A stretch of 64,000 nucleotides of DNA from Comamonadaceae bacterium (GCA_947447985.1 CANFLX010000010.1:1-64000), one strand, 5' to 3'; shown: positions 45,439 through 54,056, counted from the first letter of the stretch. The notes: generated by a model from the sequence alone, not told the origin. Numbers and translations are program-made.

Positions 45439-47868
45439 TTACATGCGCATGCGCTTGGCTTCGGGATCAAACGGCGGATCCATTTGCAGGCGTGCGGCAC
45501 GGCGTTCGCCCAGAATTTCAATTTCCAGCGTCATGTCGGGCTTGAAGCACTCGGTGGGGATGTAACCCTGTGCCAGCGATTGGTCCACATAGTGACCGTA
45601 GCCACCGGACGTCACCCAACCGACCACCTTGCCATCGACCCAAATGGGTTCGTCGCCCATGACGTCGCAGTCCAGCGCGTCCACGACCATGAAGATGCGG
45701 GTCTTTTTGGGGCCGTCGGCCTTTTCCTTGATGGCGGCGGCCTTGCCGATGAACTCGTGCTGGTCCAGTTTGATAAAACGGTCCAGGCCGGCCTCGAAGG
45801 GGCCGTAGATGGGGCGGAACTCGCGGAACCAGGTGCCGAAGTTTTTCTCCAAACGCAGGCACAACAGCGCGCGCATGCCGAAGTTCCGGATGCCCAGGTC
45901 AGCACCGGCTTCCATGATGCTTTCGTACAAGCGGCGTTGGTATTCAGGGGCCACCCAGATCTCGTAGCCCAGGTCACCGGTGTAGGTCACGCGGTTGACC
46001 TTGGCCTGCACCGTGGCTATTTCCATTTCACGGTAGTCCATGAACTTGAACGCCGCGTTGGACACATCATCGTCAGTCAGGCGTTGCAACAGTTCGCGCG
46101 ATTGGGGGCCTGCAATCGACAAGCCGATGAGCTTCATGCCATAGGGCTTGATCGAAACCGAGCCGTCTTTGGGCAGCGTCTGTTCAAACCAACGCATGTG
46201 GTAGACCTGCGCCTGGCTGGAGCCCCACATCATGAAACGCTCGTCGTCGGCCTTGGCAATCGTGAAGTCGCCAATGATCTTGCCCTGGTGGTTCAGCATG
46301 GGGCACAGCTGCAAGCGGCCTTTTTTGGGCAGGGTGTTGGTCATCTGACCTTGCAGCCAGGCCTCAGCACCGGGGCCGGTGATCTCGTACTTGGCAAAGT
46401 TGGCGACCTCGGTCACGCCCACGGCCTCACGCACCGCCTTGCATTCGGCCTTGATGTGCTCAAAGTCGTTGGAGCGGTGGAAGGACACAATGTCTTTCGC
46501 CTCAGTACCTTTGGGGGCGAACCACAAAGGTGTTTCCATTCCCCAGGAGTCGCCCATCACTGCGCCTTGTTCGATGAACTTGTCGTACAGCGGCGTGGTT
46601 TGCAGCGGACGCGCTGCGGGCAATTCTTCGTTGGGGAAGCGGATGCGGAAGCGACGCGAATAGTTCTCGCGCACCTTGGCGTTGGTGTAAGTGCGGGTGG
46701 CCCAGTCGCCGTAGCGCGCCACATCCATGCCCCAGATGTCAAAGCCGGGGTCGCCGTCCACCATCCAGTTGGAGAGCGCCAGGCCGACGCCACCGCCCTG
46801 GCTGAAGCCCGCCATCACGCCGCACGCCGACCAGAAGTTGGTGCGGCCTTGCACCGGACCGACCAAGGGATTGCCGTCAGGTGCGAAGGTGAAGGGGCCG
46901 TTGATCACGCGTTTGATGCCGGCGTTTTCAAGGGTAGGGAAGTGCTTGAACGCGATTTCCAAAGAGGGCGCAATGCGGTCCAAGTCCGGCTGCAGCAACT
47001 CCTGGCCAAAGCTCCAGGGCGTCGTTTTGGTGGACCAGGGCTTGCCTGCTTGTTCATAGACGCCCAGCACCATGCCTTTGCCCTCTTGGCGCAAATAGCT
47101 CTCGGCGCCGAAGTCAATCACGTGACCGATCTCTTTGCCTGCGCTCTTGTTGAATGCTTCCACTTCAGGAATGTCGTCGGTCACGAGGTACATATGCTCC
47201 ATGGCCAGCACCGGCAACTCAATGCCTACCATGCGGCCCACTTCGCGCGCCCACAAGCCGCCTGCGTTGACTACGTGTTCGCACTCGACCACGCCTTTGT
47301 TGGTGATCACGCGCCAGGTGCCGTCGGGCTTTTGTTCCAGGCTTTCCACCTTGGTTTGCACCTCGATGGTCGCACCGCCAAGGCGTGCGGCTTTGGCGTA
47401 GGCGTAGGTCGTGCCGCTAGGGTCCAAGTGGCCTTCATTGGGGTCCAGCAGTGCGCCCAAGAAGTATTTTTCTTCAATAAAGGGGAAATAGTTCAGCGCC
47501 TCTTTGACCGAAATGATTTCGGTCTCCATGCCCAAATAGCGGCCGCGCGCCACGGTCATTTTCAAGAACTCCATGCGCTCTGGCGTGTCGGCCAGCATGA
47601 TGCCGGGCGACTTGTGCATGCCGCAGGATTGACCGGAAATGCGTTCCAGCTCTTCATACAGACTCACGGTGTAGCTTTGGAGCATGGCCACATTGGGGTC
47701 ACCGTTGAGGGTGTGAAAGCCGCCTGCGGCATGCCAGGTGGAGCCCGAAGTCAACTGGTCGCGCTCAATGAGCATGACGTCGCTCCAGCCTTTTTTCGTC
47801 AAGTGGTAGAGCACCGAACATCCCACCACACCACCACCAATTACCACTACCCGTGCTGTTGTTTTCAC
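45439..47868 (-). CDS. FAD-dependent dimethylglycine/sarcosine dehydrogenase with GcvT-type folate domain
   Basis: An 809-residue two-domain demethylase. GTG 47868 is preferred as start because AGGAA lies 7 nt upstream and the N-terminus becomes KTTARVVVIGGGVVGCSV; a TTG at 47901 would add 11 residues. Residues 1-about 390 are the DAO-type FAD domain with GGGVVG and the covalent-flavin motif TSGSTWHAAGG (His46 from this start). An FAO_M linker leads to the GCV_T and C-terminal GCV_T domains (KYEITGPGAEAWLQGQMTN; VTYTGDLGYEIWVAPEYQ; LRLEKNFGTWFREF). Mitochondrial DMGDH/SARDH share this design and pass formaldehyde to tetrahydrofolate. Dimethylglycine is the best guess because soxBDAG, which handles sarcosine, lies immediately downstream. 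Confidence 0.9.
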   Translation of the reverse strand: MKTTARVVVIGGGVVGCSVLYHLTKKGWSDVMLIERDQLTSGSTWHAAGGFHTLNGDPNVAMLQSYTVSLYEELERISGQSCGMHKSPGIMLADTPERMEFLKMTVARGRYLGMETEIISVKEALNYFPFIEEKYFLGALLDPNEGHLDPSGTTYAYAKAARLGGATIEVQTKVESLEQKPDGTWRVITNKGVVECEHVVNAGGLWAREVGRMVGIELPVLAMEHMYLVTDDIPEVEAFNKSAGKEIGHVIDFGAESYLRQEGKGMVLGVYEQAGKPWSTKTTPWSFGQELLQPDLDRIAPSLEIAFKHFPTLENAGIKRVINGPFTFAPDGNPLVGPVQGRTNFWSACGVMAGFSQGGGVGLALSNWMVDGDPGFDIWGMDVARYGDWATRTYTNAKVRENYSRRFRIRFPNEELPAARPLQTTPLYDKFIEQGAVMGDSWGMETPLWFAPKGTEAKDIVSFHRSNDFEHIKAECKAVREAVGVTEVANFAKYEITGPGAEAWLQGQMTNTLPKKGRLQLCPMLNHQGKIIGDFTIAKADDERFMMWGSSQAQVYHMRWFEQTLPKDGSVSIKPYGMKLIGLSIAGPQSRELLQRLTDDDVSNAAFKFMDYREMEIATVQAKVNRVTYTGDLGYEIWVAPEYQRRLYESIMEAGADLGIRNFGMRALLCLRLEKNFGTWFREFRPIYGPFEAGLDRFIKLDQHEFIGKAAAIKEKADGPKKTRIFMVVDALDCDVMGDEPIWVDGKVVGWVTSGGYGHYVDQSLAQGYIPTECFKPDMTLEIEILGERRAARLQMDPPFDPEAKRMRM

Positions 47869-47920
47869 TGCTGCGTTCCTTGCGTCAAAAGTCAATGTCA
47901 AAAATGAAGGATGCTGTCAC

Positions 47921-49480
47921 TCAAAAGTCGGTCGGCGCGCCGCCTTCAGCCTTGCGCTTGGCGACAAAGGCGTCGAGTTCTTCTTCGATGGCGGGGTCCA
48001 TATAAGGGCGCTCATAGGCGGCCAATTCTTTTTGCCACACGGCGTTGGCCTTATCGTACGCGGTGGGGCGCCCGCCCTCGTCCCAGCTCTCGTAATTGCG
48101 CCAGTCCGAGATGATGGGAGAGTAAAACGCCGTCTCAAAGCGCTCCAGCGTGTGCGCCGTTCCGAAGTAGTGGCCGCCAGGGCCCACATCGCGCACGGCG
48201 TCCAGGCCCAAACCGGCAGGGCTGACGTCCAGGGGCGCCAAAAATTCGGCCACCATCTGCAGCAGATCGCAGTCCAGAATGAATTTTTCGAACGATGCGG
48301 TCAGTCCACCTTCCATCCAGCCCGCGCTGTGCATGATGAAGTTGCCCCCCGCCTGGGTGAGCGCCCAGAGCGAAAACACCGACTCGTAGGCCGCTTGGGC
48401 GTCCACCGTATTGGCGGCGTTCACATTGCTCGTGCGGTAAGGAATGCCGTATTTGCGGCACAGCTGACCGCCCACCAGTACCGCCTTCATGTACTCGGGT
48501 GTACCGAAGGCGGGAGCGCCACTCTTCATGTCCACATTGCTGGTGAAGCCGCCGTAGACCACCGGTGCACCGGGGCGCACCAGTTGTGTCAGCGCAATAC
48601 CGGCCAGGGCTTCGGCGTTTTGCTGCGCGAGAGCGCCTGCAATCGTCACCGGTGCCATGGCACCCGCCAGTGTGAACGGCGTCAGGATGATGATCTGGTT
48701 GCGCGAGGACATTTCCAAAATGCCTTGCAGCATGGGCGTGTCCAGGCGCAGCGGAGAGGAGCTGTTGATGATGGAGAACAGCGAGGGCTCTCGCTCCATC
48801 TGTTCGTGGCTGATGCCGCGCGCGATGCGCGCAATCTCGAGTCCGTCCTGGTTGCGCTCCTTGCCCAGTGAGTAGGCGTGGAAGGCTTTGTCGGTCAGTT
48901 TGGCAATATCCGACAGGCAGTCCAGGTGGCGGATGGAGGCGTGCAAATCCACCGGCTCCACAGGGTAGCCGCCCGAGCAATGGATGATGTCGTAACGCTG
49001 CGCCAGCTTGACCAGGTTGCGAAAGTCCTGCTGGTTGCCTGCGCGCCGGCCGCCTTGCATGTCAGAGGCATTGGGTGGGCTTGCGACCTGGGCAAAGGCC
49101 AGGTTTTTGCCGCCGATGTGCACATTGCGCTCGGGGTTGCGGGCGTGCAAGGTGAATTCGGAGGGGCAGGTTTTGATCGCTTCCAGAATCAGGTTGCGAT
49201 CGAAGCGCACACGCTCCGATCCGGGTTTGACGTCGGCCCCGGCTTTTTTCAAGATCTCACGGGCACCTTCGTGCATGAAGTCCATGCCCATTTCTTCGAG
49301 GATGGTGAGCGATGTATTGTGTATCGCCTCCAGCTCATCCTCGGACACCATGGGCGTGGGAGCAAAGCGGTGCTGGAGCTTGCGGTACTTGGCCGTGGAG
49401 GGCGCAACGCGGACGGTGCCGCTTCCGCGACCTGCGCGTCTGCGCGCTGGCGTTGCGGGTGTTGATGCTTCTTCTGTCAT
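47921..49480 (-). CDS. MttB-family methyltransferase, non-pyrrolysine (trimethylamine/glycine-betaine type)
   Basis: A 519-residue member of the MttB superfamily. ATG 49480 is chosen because GGAG lies 6 nt upstream; an in-frame GTG at 49492 is the alternative. A basic Ala/Arg-rich N-terminus precedes RFAPTPMVSEDELEAIHNTSL. The core holds TFDRNLILEA-like FDRNLILEAI, HCSGGYPVEPVDL, TPFTLAGAMAPVTIAGALAQ, VYGGFTSNVDMKSGAPAFG and the region RTSNVNAANTVDAQAAYES. The frame is uninterrupted, so there is no amber codon for pyrrolysine. Members without pyrrolysine include glycine betaine:corrinoid methyltransferase (MtgB). Head of an operon for dimethylglycine and sarcosine breakdown, so glycine betaine is the likely substrate, but no corrinoid protein gene is seen. 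Confidence 0.88.
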   Translation of the reverse strand: MTEEASTPATPARRRAGRGSGTVRVAPSTAKYRKLQHRFAPTPMVSEDELEAIHNTSLTILEEMGMDFMHEGAREILKKAGADVKPGSERVRFDRNLILEAIKTCPSEFTLHARNPERNVHIGGKNLAFAQVASPPNASDMQGGRRAGNQQDFRNLVKLAQRYDIIHCSGGYPVEPVDLHASIRHLDCLSDIAKLTDKAFHAYSLGKERNQDGLEIARIARGISHEQMEREPSLFSIINSSSPLRLDTPMLQGILEMSSRNQIIILTPFTLAGAMAPVTIAGALAQQNAEALAGIALTQLVRPGAPVVYGGFTSNVDMKSGAPAFGTPEYMKAVLVGGQLCRKYGIPYRTSNVNAANTVDAQAAYESVFSLWALTQAGGNFIMHSAGWMEGGLTASFEKFILDCDLLQMVAEFLAPLDVSPAGLGLDAVRDVGPGGHYFGTAHTLERFETAFYSPIISDWRNYESWDEGGRPTAYDKANAVWQKELAAYERPYMDPAIEEELDAFVAKRKAEGGAPTDF

Positions 49481-49562
49481 GGGGGTCTCCACGTTGAACC
49501 AAAAAGTCGCGCTCTTCGCGCGGCCACCACAGAACGGTGGCGTGCCGCCTAGAACCTTTTTA

Positions 49563-49568
49563 ATTCTA
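49563..49568 (-). promoter_or_regulatory. Candidate -10 element of the mttB-dmg-sox operon
   Basis: Read on the minus strand this is TAGAAT, 82 bp before the chosen start. A weak -35 (GCTGAA) lies 16 bp upstream. It overlaps a CTATGCA half-site (49566-49572) that repeats the outer arm of the 25-bp dyad. Confidence 0.4.
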
Positions 49569-49616
49569 TGCAGTACCGGCCCTTTTCAGCCCTGAAGCCC
49601 TGCGATACCCCCGGTG

Positions 49617-49641
49617 CTATGCAATTTAATAAATTGCATAG
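49617..49641. promoter_or_regulatory. 25-bp dyad, likely operator of the betaine/sarcosine operon
   Basis: Arms CTATGCAATTT and AAATTGCATAG are perfect inverted repeats around an AAT centre. It is AT-rich in a GC-rich genome, lies about 137 bp before the mttB-like start and has no T-tract, so it is not a terminator. It looks like a binding site for a dimeric regulator. No regulator gene is nearby. Confidence 0.7.
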
Positions 49642-49668
49642 TTCGCTGGGCAAGAGCTGTACGCGGCA

Positions 49669-49697
49669 CAAAAAAAAGCCGGAGCGGGCCCCGGCTT
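49669..49697 (-). terminator. Terminator of the SWIB gene
   Basis: On the minus strand, AAGCCGG pairs with CCGGCTT (with inner GC pairs) and is followed by a run of eight T. It lies 37 bp after the SWIB stop codon, separating that gene from the mttB operon. Confidence 0.88.
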
Positions 49698-49733
49698 CTT
49701 TGTCATGCCGCCCCGAGGGCAGGCACTTGGATA

Positions 49734-50099
49734 TTACGAAAGGTGCTTGCCGATCAGGCCAGCCATTTCGAACATCGTGACTTGGGCTTTGCCAAAAACG
49801 GCCTTCAGCTTGTCGTCAGAGTTGATGTTGCGCTTGTTGGCTGCGTCTTGCAGCTTGTGCTTTTTGATGTGGCCCCACAGCTTTTTCACCACTTCGGTGC
49901 GCGGCAGAGGTGCTGCGCCCACCACAGCAGCCAAAGCGGCGCTGGGGGTCAGGGGTTTCATGAATGCAGCGTTCACAGCGCGCTTTTTAGCAGGCGCTTT
50001 GGCGGCTACTTTTTTAGCCGGGGCTGCGGCTTTTTTCGTGGCGGTTACTTTTTTTGCGGGTGCCGCTTTTGCAGCGGGGGCCTTTTTTGCAGTTGCCAT
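49734..50099 (-). CDS. SWIB/MDM2-domain protein with histone H1-like Lys/Ala-rich tail
   Basis: A 121-residue basic protein. Residues 1-45 are low-complexity Lys/Ala/Pro repeats (KKAPAAKAAPAKK type) like bacterial histone H1. Residues about 47-121 are a SWIB domain: FMKPLTPSAALAAVVG, LPRTEVVKKLWGHIKKHKLQD, and NSDDKLKAVFGKAQVTMFEM. SWIB proteins of this form occur in betaproteobacteria and Chlamydia and are thought to bind DNA. It stands alone, with a strong terminator downstream and 183 bp before divergent rraA. Confidence 0.92.
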   Translation of the reverse strand: MATAKKAPAAKAAPAKKVTATKKAAAPAKKVAAKAPAKKRAVNAAFMKPLTPSAALAAVVGAAPLPRTEVVKKLWGHIKKHKLQDAANKRNINSDDKLKAVFGKAQVTMFEMAGLIGKHLS

Positions 50100-50201
50100 T
50101 GTCGGTTCGTCCTTAGGGAAGTGATAAGAGAGCCAGCGATAAATTTCTCAGCTGGTGCAGGGATGCTACTGGAGAAAAGGGCGCTTTCCTATAGGGATAA
50201 C

Positions 50202-50221
50202 CATTTTTCAGAGGGAAAATG
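50202..50221. repeat. Short imperfect dyad between the SWIB gene and rraA
   Basis: CATTTTTC and GGAAAATG form an inverted repeat with one mismatch around AGAG. It is AT-rich and lies 62 bp before the rraA start and 102 bp before the SWIB start. Role unknown. Confidence 0.35.
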
Positions 50222-50282
50222 ATAATTTTTGTGGTTCCGCATCTCGCGCGCAGCCCATTTCACCTCGGTTTGGAGCACTTTG

Positions 50283-50801
50283 ATGAAGCCATTTGTACCC
50301 ACGACAGACCTGTGCGACCGCCACCTTGATGACCTCAGTGGCAATTTCCGCGTGCTGCCCCCGGTCTTCGTGGACTTCGGGCAGGAGCGACGTTTTCACG
50401 GCCCCGTGTACACGGTGCAGTGCCTCGACGACAACACCAGTGTGAAGGCCGCGCTGGAGGCGCAAGGGTGGATTGAAGGTCCCACGGGACGCATTGCCCA
50501 AGTGCTGGTCGTGGCAGGTGGTGCCTCGATGCGTCGCGCCTTGATGGGTGGCAAGTTGGGTGCCCATGCGGTGCGCAACGGCTGGGCCGGTGTGGTCGTG
50601 GATGGCTGTGTGCGCGACGTCGGCGAACTGGCGCAATGTGCAGTGGGTATTCGGGCCCTGGCGCTTTATCCGATGCCCACGCAGCGACGCATGCCAGGCC
50701 AAACCCAGGTGGCGGTTCAGATCCAAGGCGTGTGGGTGCGTCCGGGAGACTGGCTCTATGCCGACGAAGATGGCATGGTGGTGAACAGTCAGCCGCTCTA
50801 A
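50283..50801 (+). CDS. rraA: RraA family protein (ribonuclease E inhibitor / HMG aldolase fold)
   Basis: A 172-residue protein of the RraA family. ATG 50283 (VPTTDLCDRHLDDL) matches the family start PTADLCD. The signature GGKLGAHAVRNGWAGVVVDGCVRDVGEL is present (quoted as GGKLGAHAVRNGWAG and VVVDGCVRD). E. coli RraA binds and inhibits RNase E; close homologues are 4-hydroxy-4-methyl-2-oxoglutarate aldolases. The VVVDGCVRD motif includes the Arg/Asp that bind metal and substrate in the aldolases, so both roles stay possible. It overlaps the convergent EamA gene by 4 bp. Confidence 0.9.
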   Translation: MKPFVPTTDLCDRHLDDLSGNFRVLPPVFVDFGQERRFHGPVYTVQCLDDNTSVKAALEAQGWIEGPTGRIAQVLVVAGGASMRRALMGGKLGAHAVRNGWAGVVVDGCVRDVGELAQCAVGIRALALYPMPTQRRMPGQTQVAVQIQGVWVRPGDWLYADEDGMVVNSQPL

Positions 50802-51730
50802 GTGCTCGCTTCGGGCGTCGTACTGCGGCCGGGCAGCGTGGCCAGCAACAGTCCGAGCAAGGCCAGCGCAAACGCAGCCGCTTGAATTGCCGTAAACGGC
50901 TCATGCAAAAAAATGGCGCCTATCGCTGTCGCGGTGACCGGTAGCATCACGCTGAAAACGCCTGCCTGCGCTGCAGGCACCGTTTTCACTCCCGTCATCC
51001 ACAGCCAGACCGTGCCCATGCTGGCGGCCAGTGCATAAAAAACCAAGAGTCCCCAGGAGGATGGCTGTACTGCGGCAAAGTCAAACCGCAGCGCGAAATA
51101 AAGCCCGGCAGGCGCCATGAGGGCAAATCCGTAGAGATTGATGATCGCCGCGATGCGTTTGGGGCTGATGTTGGCAGAGAGCCGTTTGCCGATGACCAGG
51201 TAGGCGGCCTCACACACGACTGCGCCAAAAACCAGCAGGTTGCCCCAGAGGGCACGCTCCGTCTCGGCAGTCGGCATCTCTACCGACTGCGCGTGCTTGC
51301 CCCATGACAGCAGGGCCATGCCCGCCGCACCGCAGGCCACGGCCAGCCAAATGCGAAGGCCCAAGCGCTCCTTTAAAAACAGTCCGCTCATCAGCGCAGC
51401 AACCGCTGGAATAGCCGCCAATATCACCCCTGCCGAAACGGTGCTGGTCATGCTCACGCCGTAGAGCATGCAAATAGAAAACAGAAAGTTGCCCAAAAAG
51501 GACTCGAAGAACAGCAACACGCGGGTGCGGCGATCCAGCGCAGGCTCGCTGGCCGGTTTTTTCAGCCAGGGTGCCATGGCGATGGCGGCAATGCCAAAGC
51601 GCATCCACCCCAGCAAAAACACGGGCAGTGCCGCAACCAAGGGTTTGGACAGCGCCACGTAGACGCCGACCAGGCTCATGCTCAGGGCCAGGCAGAGGTA
51701 GGCCAGCGGACGTTGGAATCGGTGGTTCAA
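50798..51730 (-). CDS. EamA/DMT family transporter
   Basis: Ten-helix membrane transporter with two EamA repeats. The frame is open to 51889, but those N-terminal residues (RRETGCCYWRRRSG...) are unlike the family. A TTG at 51730 just before the first helix (RPLAYLCLALSMSLVGVYVA) is a plausible start; a clear Shine-Dalgarno is missing and the true start is uncertain. The body has GWMRFGIAAIAMAPWL, ILAAIPAVAALMSGLFLKERL and VMLPVTATAIGAIFLHEPFT. Neighbouring polyamine genes are on the other strand. Substrate unknown. Confidence 0.8.
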   Translation of the reverse strand: MNHRFQRPLAYLCLALSMSLVGVYVALSKPLVAALPVFLLGWMRFGIAAIAMAPWLKKPASEPALDRRTRVLLFFESFLGNFLFSICMLYGVSMTSTVSAGVILAAIPAVAALMSGLFLKERLGLRIWLAVACGAAGMALLSWGKHAQSVEMPTAETERALWGNLLVFGAVVCEAAYLVIGKRLSANISPKRIAAIINLYGFALMAPAGLYFALRFDFAAVQPSSWGLLVFYALAASMGTVWLWMTGVKTVPAAQAGVFSVMLPVTATAIGAIFLHEPFTAIQAAAFALALLGLLLATLPGRSTTPEAST

Positions 51731-51819
51731 AGCGAAAAAAAGGGGGGTGAATGAGCGTGAATTGCGCCAGCGAGCAAATAGGCGGCAGCGATTACCATGC
51801 TGATCTTGGAGGTTACACC

Positions 51820-52743
51820 ATGAGCAGCGCCCACTTCGCCTACGCCAATAACAGCAACCGGTTTCTCGCCGCAGAATCGCTGCAAGCACACCGCTTTGCC
51901 ATCGCGGGAATTCCCTTTGACGGTGCGGTGACGAACCGCCCTGGTGCGCGCTTTGGACCGCAGGAAATACGCCGCGCGAGTTTGATGCTGTGTGATGGCA
52001 TCCACCCCTATTTCAATGTTTCTCCACTGGGATATCTGGGCGACGCGGGAGATATGCGTCTGCCCAACGCCTCGCCGCTGCCCGAGGTTCGCAGCGCAAT
52101 TCAAAGCCAGGCCGCTGCCCTCATGGCGCGCCACCACTGTGTGTTTATTGGCGGTGATCATTCGGTTACTTTGCCTTTGTTGCGCGCTGCCAGCGCACAG
52201 CACGGGCCCGTGGCGCTGATCCATTTTGACGCCCATTGCGACACCTGGAGCGATCACTTCGGCGAGCCCTCGGGCCATGGCACCTGGACTTACGAGGCGA
52301 TTCAAGAGGGGCTGGTGGATCGCGCCAAGACGGTGCAGATTGGCATTCGTTCCAGTGGTGAGCGTGCCGCGCGCGAATACGTGAAAGACCAGGGCGGTGC
52401 GATTTACACCGCGCGGGATTTGCGCGGCAAGGACGGCGCACATTTGGGCGACGTCATCACGGAGATTCGCAAGCGCATAGGCCAACAGCCTTGCTACCTG
52501 ACCTTGGATATTGATTGCCTGGATCCGGCATTTGCACCCGGCACCGGCACACCCGAGCCCGGTGGCATGACGAGTTCGCAGGTGCTGACCTTGTTAGAGG
52601 AGCTTGCACCCTTGAACTTCATTGGCATGGATTGCGTGGAGGTGGCACCCGCCTATGACCATGCCGAACTGACAAGCAACGCCGCCGCACAATTTGTTTG
52701 GACCTACCTGTGCTCTCAGGTGGCCAAAACAGCTCAGGAATAA
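51820..52743 (+). CDS. speB: Agmatinase
   Basis: Ureohydrolase of 307 residues, hydrolysing agmatine to putrescine and urea. ATG 51820 is preceded by TTGGAGG. The binuclear manganese motifs are intact: GGDHSVTLP, HFDAHCDTW and DIDCLDPAFAPGTGTPEPGG. Guanidinobutyrase and arginase are alternatives within the family, but N-terminal GIPFDGAVTNRPGARFGP and the polyamine surroundings favour agmatinase. First gene of the polyamine cluster, 5 bp before the oxidase gene. Confidence 0.9.
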   Translation: MSSAHFAYANNSNRFLAAESLQAHRFAIAGIPFDGAVTNRPGARFGPQEIRRASLMLCDGIHPYFNVSPLGYLGDAGDMRLPNASPLPEVRSAIQSQAAALMARHHCVFIGGDHSVTLPLLRAASAQHGPVALIHFDAHCDTWSDHFGEPSGHGTWTYEAIQEGLVDRAKTVQIGIRSSGERAAREYVKDQGGAIYTARDLRGKDGAHLGDVITEIRKRIGQQPCYLTLDIDCLDPAFAPGTGTPEPGGMTSSQVLTLLEELAPLNFIGMDCVEVAPAYDHAELTSNAAAQFVWTYLCSQVAKTAQE

Positions 52744-52748
52744 AAACG

Positions 52749-54056
52749 ATGGCATCGCTGCTGCATTCAGACACCCAACTCAACCAGCAAAGCTACTACG
52801 AGGCCAGTGTGGTGCGCCCGCCCTCGCTGGCGCCGTTGCAAACGGATCTGGTGGTCGACGTGGTGGTGGTGGGCGCAGGTTTCTCGGGGCTCTCTGCTGC
52901 CATTGAGCTGGCCAAGCAGGGGTTCAGCGTGGTGGTGCTGGAGGCAGACCGGATTTGCAGCGGCGCTTCGGGTCGCAATGGCGGCCAGACCATTGTGGGA
53001 TATGCCAGCGGCCAAGGGCCATTTGAAGAGCAACTGGGTAGGGCGGCCGCCCGTCAAATTTGGGATATGTCGCTGGAGGCGATTGATCTGGTGGACCAGC
53101 GGATCACTGAGTTTGGCATCGATTGCGACCGCGCGCATGGCTATATGTACGTCGCGGACTCGCCCCGCAAAGCCCGTGATTTGGAGGCAGACGTCCGGTC
53201 TATGGAGCGCGACTACGGCTTTGTCAGCACCTGGGCCGAAGGTGCGGACGTGCAACAGTTCATCGGCAGCGAGCGTTACCACGCATGCGCCTTTGAGACA
53301 CGTTCGGGGCATTTGCACCCCCTGAAATATGGACTCGGCCTGGCGCGTGCAGCGCACATGCTGGGGGTGCAGATCTTTGAAAAATCAGCGGTGGTGGCGC
53401 TGGAGCGGGGCACGACGGTAACTGCCCGCACGGCGCAAGGCCAGGTGCGCGCCAGGTTCGCCCTTTTGTCGGGGAACTGCACCTTGCCGGCTTACGGGCC
53501 GTTGGTTGCGCCCGAACTGGCGGCGCGCGCCATGCCGGTGGGTACCTACATCGTGGGCACCGCGCCCCTGGATGCCGAACGTGCCAAAGCTTTGCTGCCC
53601 CACAATGCAGCGGTGTGTGACAACAATTTCGTGCTGGACTACTTCCGCTTCAGTGCGGACCACCGCATGTTGTTTGGTGGGCGGGTGAGCTACACCACCA
53701 GCACGCCGCGCAATTTGAAAGAAACCATGGCGCAGCGCATGGCCAAGGTATTCCCCGCGCTCAAGGATGTGCCAATCGACTACGTGTGGGGCGGCTTTGT
53801 CGACATCAGCATGAACCGGGCGCCGGATTTCGGCCGCCTGGGCAACAACATTTATTACTTGCAGGGTTTTAGTGGACACGGGGTGGCGCTGACGGGATTG
53901 GCGGGTCAGCTGGTAGCGCAGGCCATCGCCGGCCAGGCCGAGCGCTTTGATGTTTTCAGCCGGCTCAAGCACCGCAATTTCCCCGGTGGCGCCCTGCTGC
54001 GCACGCCCAGTCTGGTGCTCGGGACGCTCTACCACCGGTTGCGCGATCATTTTTGA
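52749..54056 (+). CDS. puuB: FAD-dependent oxidoreductase, PuuB-like gamma-glutamylputrescine oxidase
   Basis: A 435-residue DAO-family flavoprotein. FAD motif VVVVGAGFSGLSAAIELAKQG at about residue 35, then ICSGASGRNGGQTIVGYASG, and the C-terminal YLQGFSGHGVALTGLAGQL. This pattern is the PuuB/OrdL type that oxidises gamma-glutamylputrescine to the aldehyde. The PuuA-like gene next door supports it. The start MASLLHS fits with 5 bp after speB; an earlier in-frame start inside speB is rejected. Confidence 0.85.
   Translation: MASLLHSDTQLNQQSYYEASVVRPPSLAPLQTDLVVDVVVVGAGFSGLSAAIELAKQGFSVVVLEADRICSGASGRNGGQTIVGYASGQGPFEEQLGRAAARQIWDMSLEAIDLVDQRITEFGIDCDRAHGYMYVADSPRKARDLEADVRSMERDYGFVSTWAEGADVQQFIGSERYHACAFETRSGHLHPLKYGLGLARAAHMLGVQIFEKSAVVALERGTTVTARTAQGQVRARFALLSGNCTLPAYGPLVAPELAARAMPVGTYIVGTAPLDAERAKALLPHNAAVCDNNFVLDYFRFSADHRMLFGGRVSYTTSTPRNLKETMAQRMAKVFPALKDVPIDYVWGGFVDISMNRAPDFGRLGNNIYYLQGFSGHGVALTGLAGQLVAQAIAGQAERFDVFSRLKHRNFPGGALLRTPSLVLGTLYHRLRDHF

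Noticed and set aside
45418-47907. 829-codon plus-strand frame opposite the dimethylglycine dehydrogenase gene
   Set aside because: Shadow of a well-supported flavoprotein gene; no recognisable domains and no ribosome-binding site.
47921-49480. Pyrrolysine-containing MttB
   Set aside because: The frame has no in-frame amber codon, and no pylTSBCD genes are seen; it belongs to the non-pyrrolysine part of the family.
50202-50240. Fur box upstream of rraA
   Set aside because: Only one GATAAT hexamer is present; the three-hexamer Fur pattern is missing.
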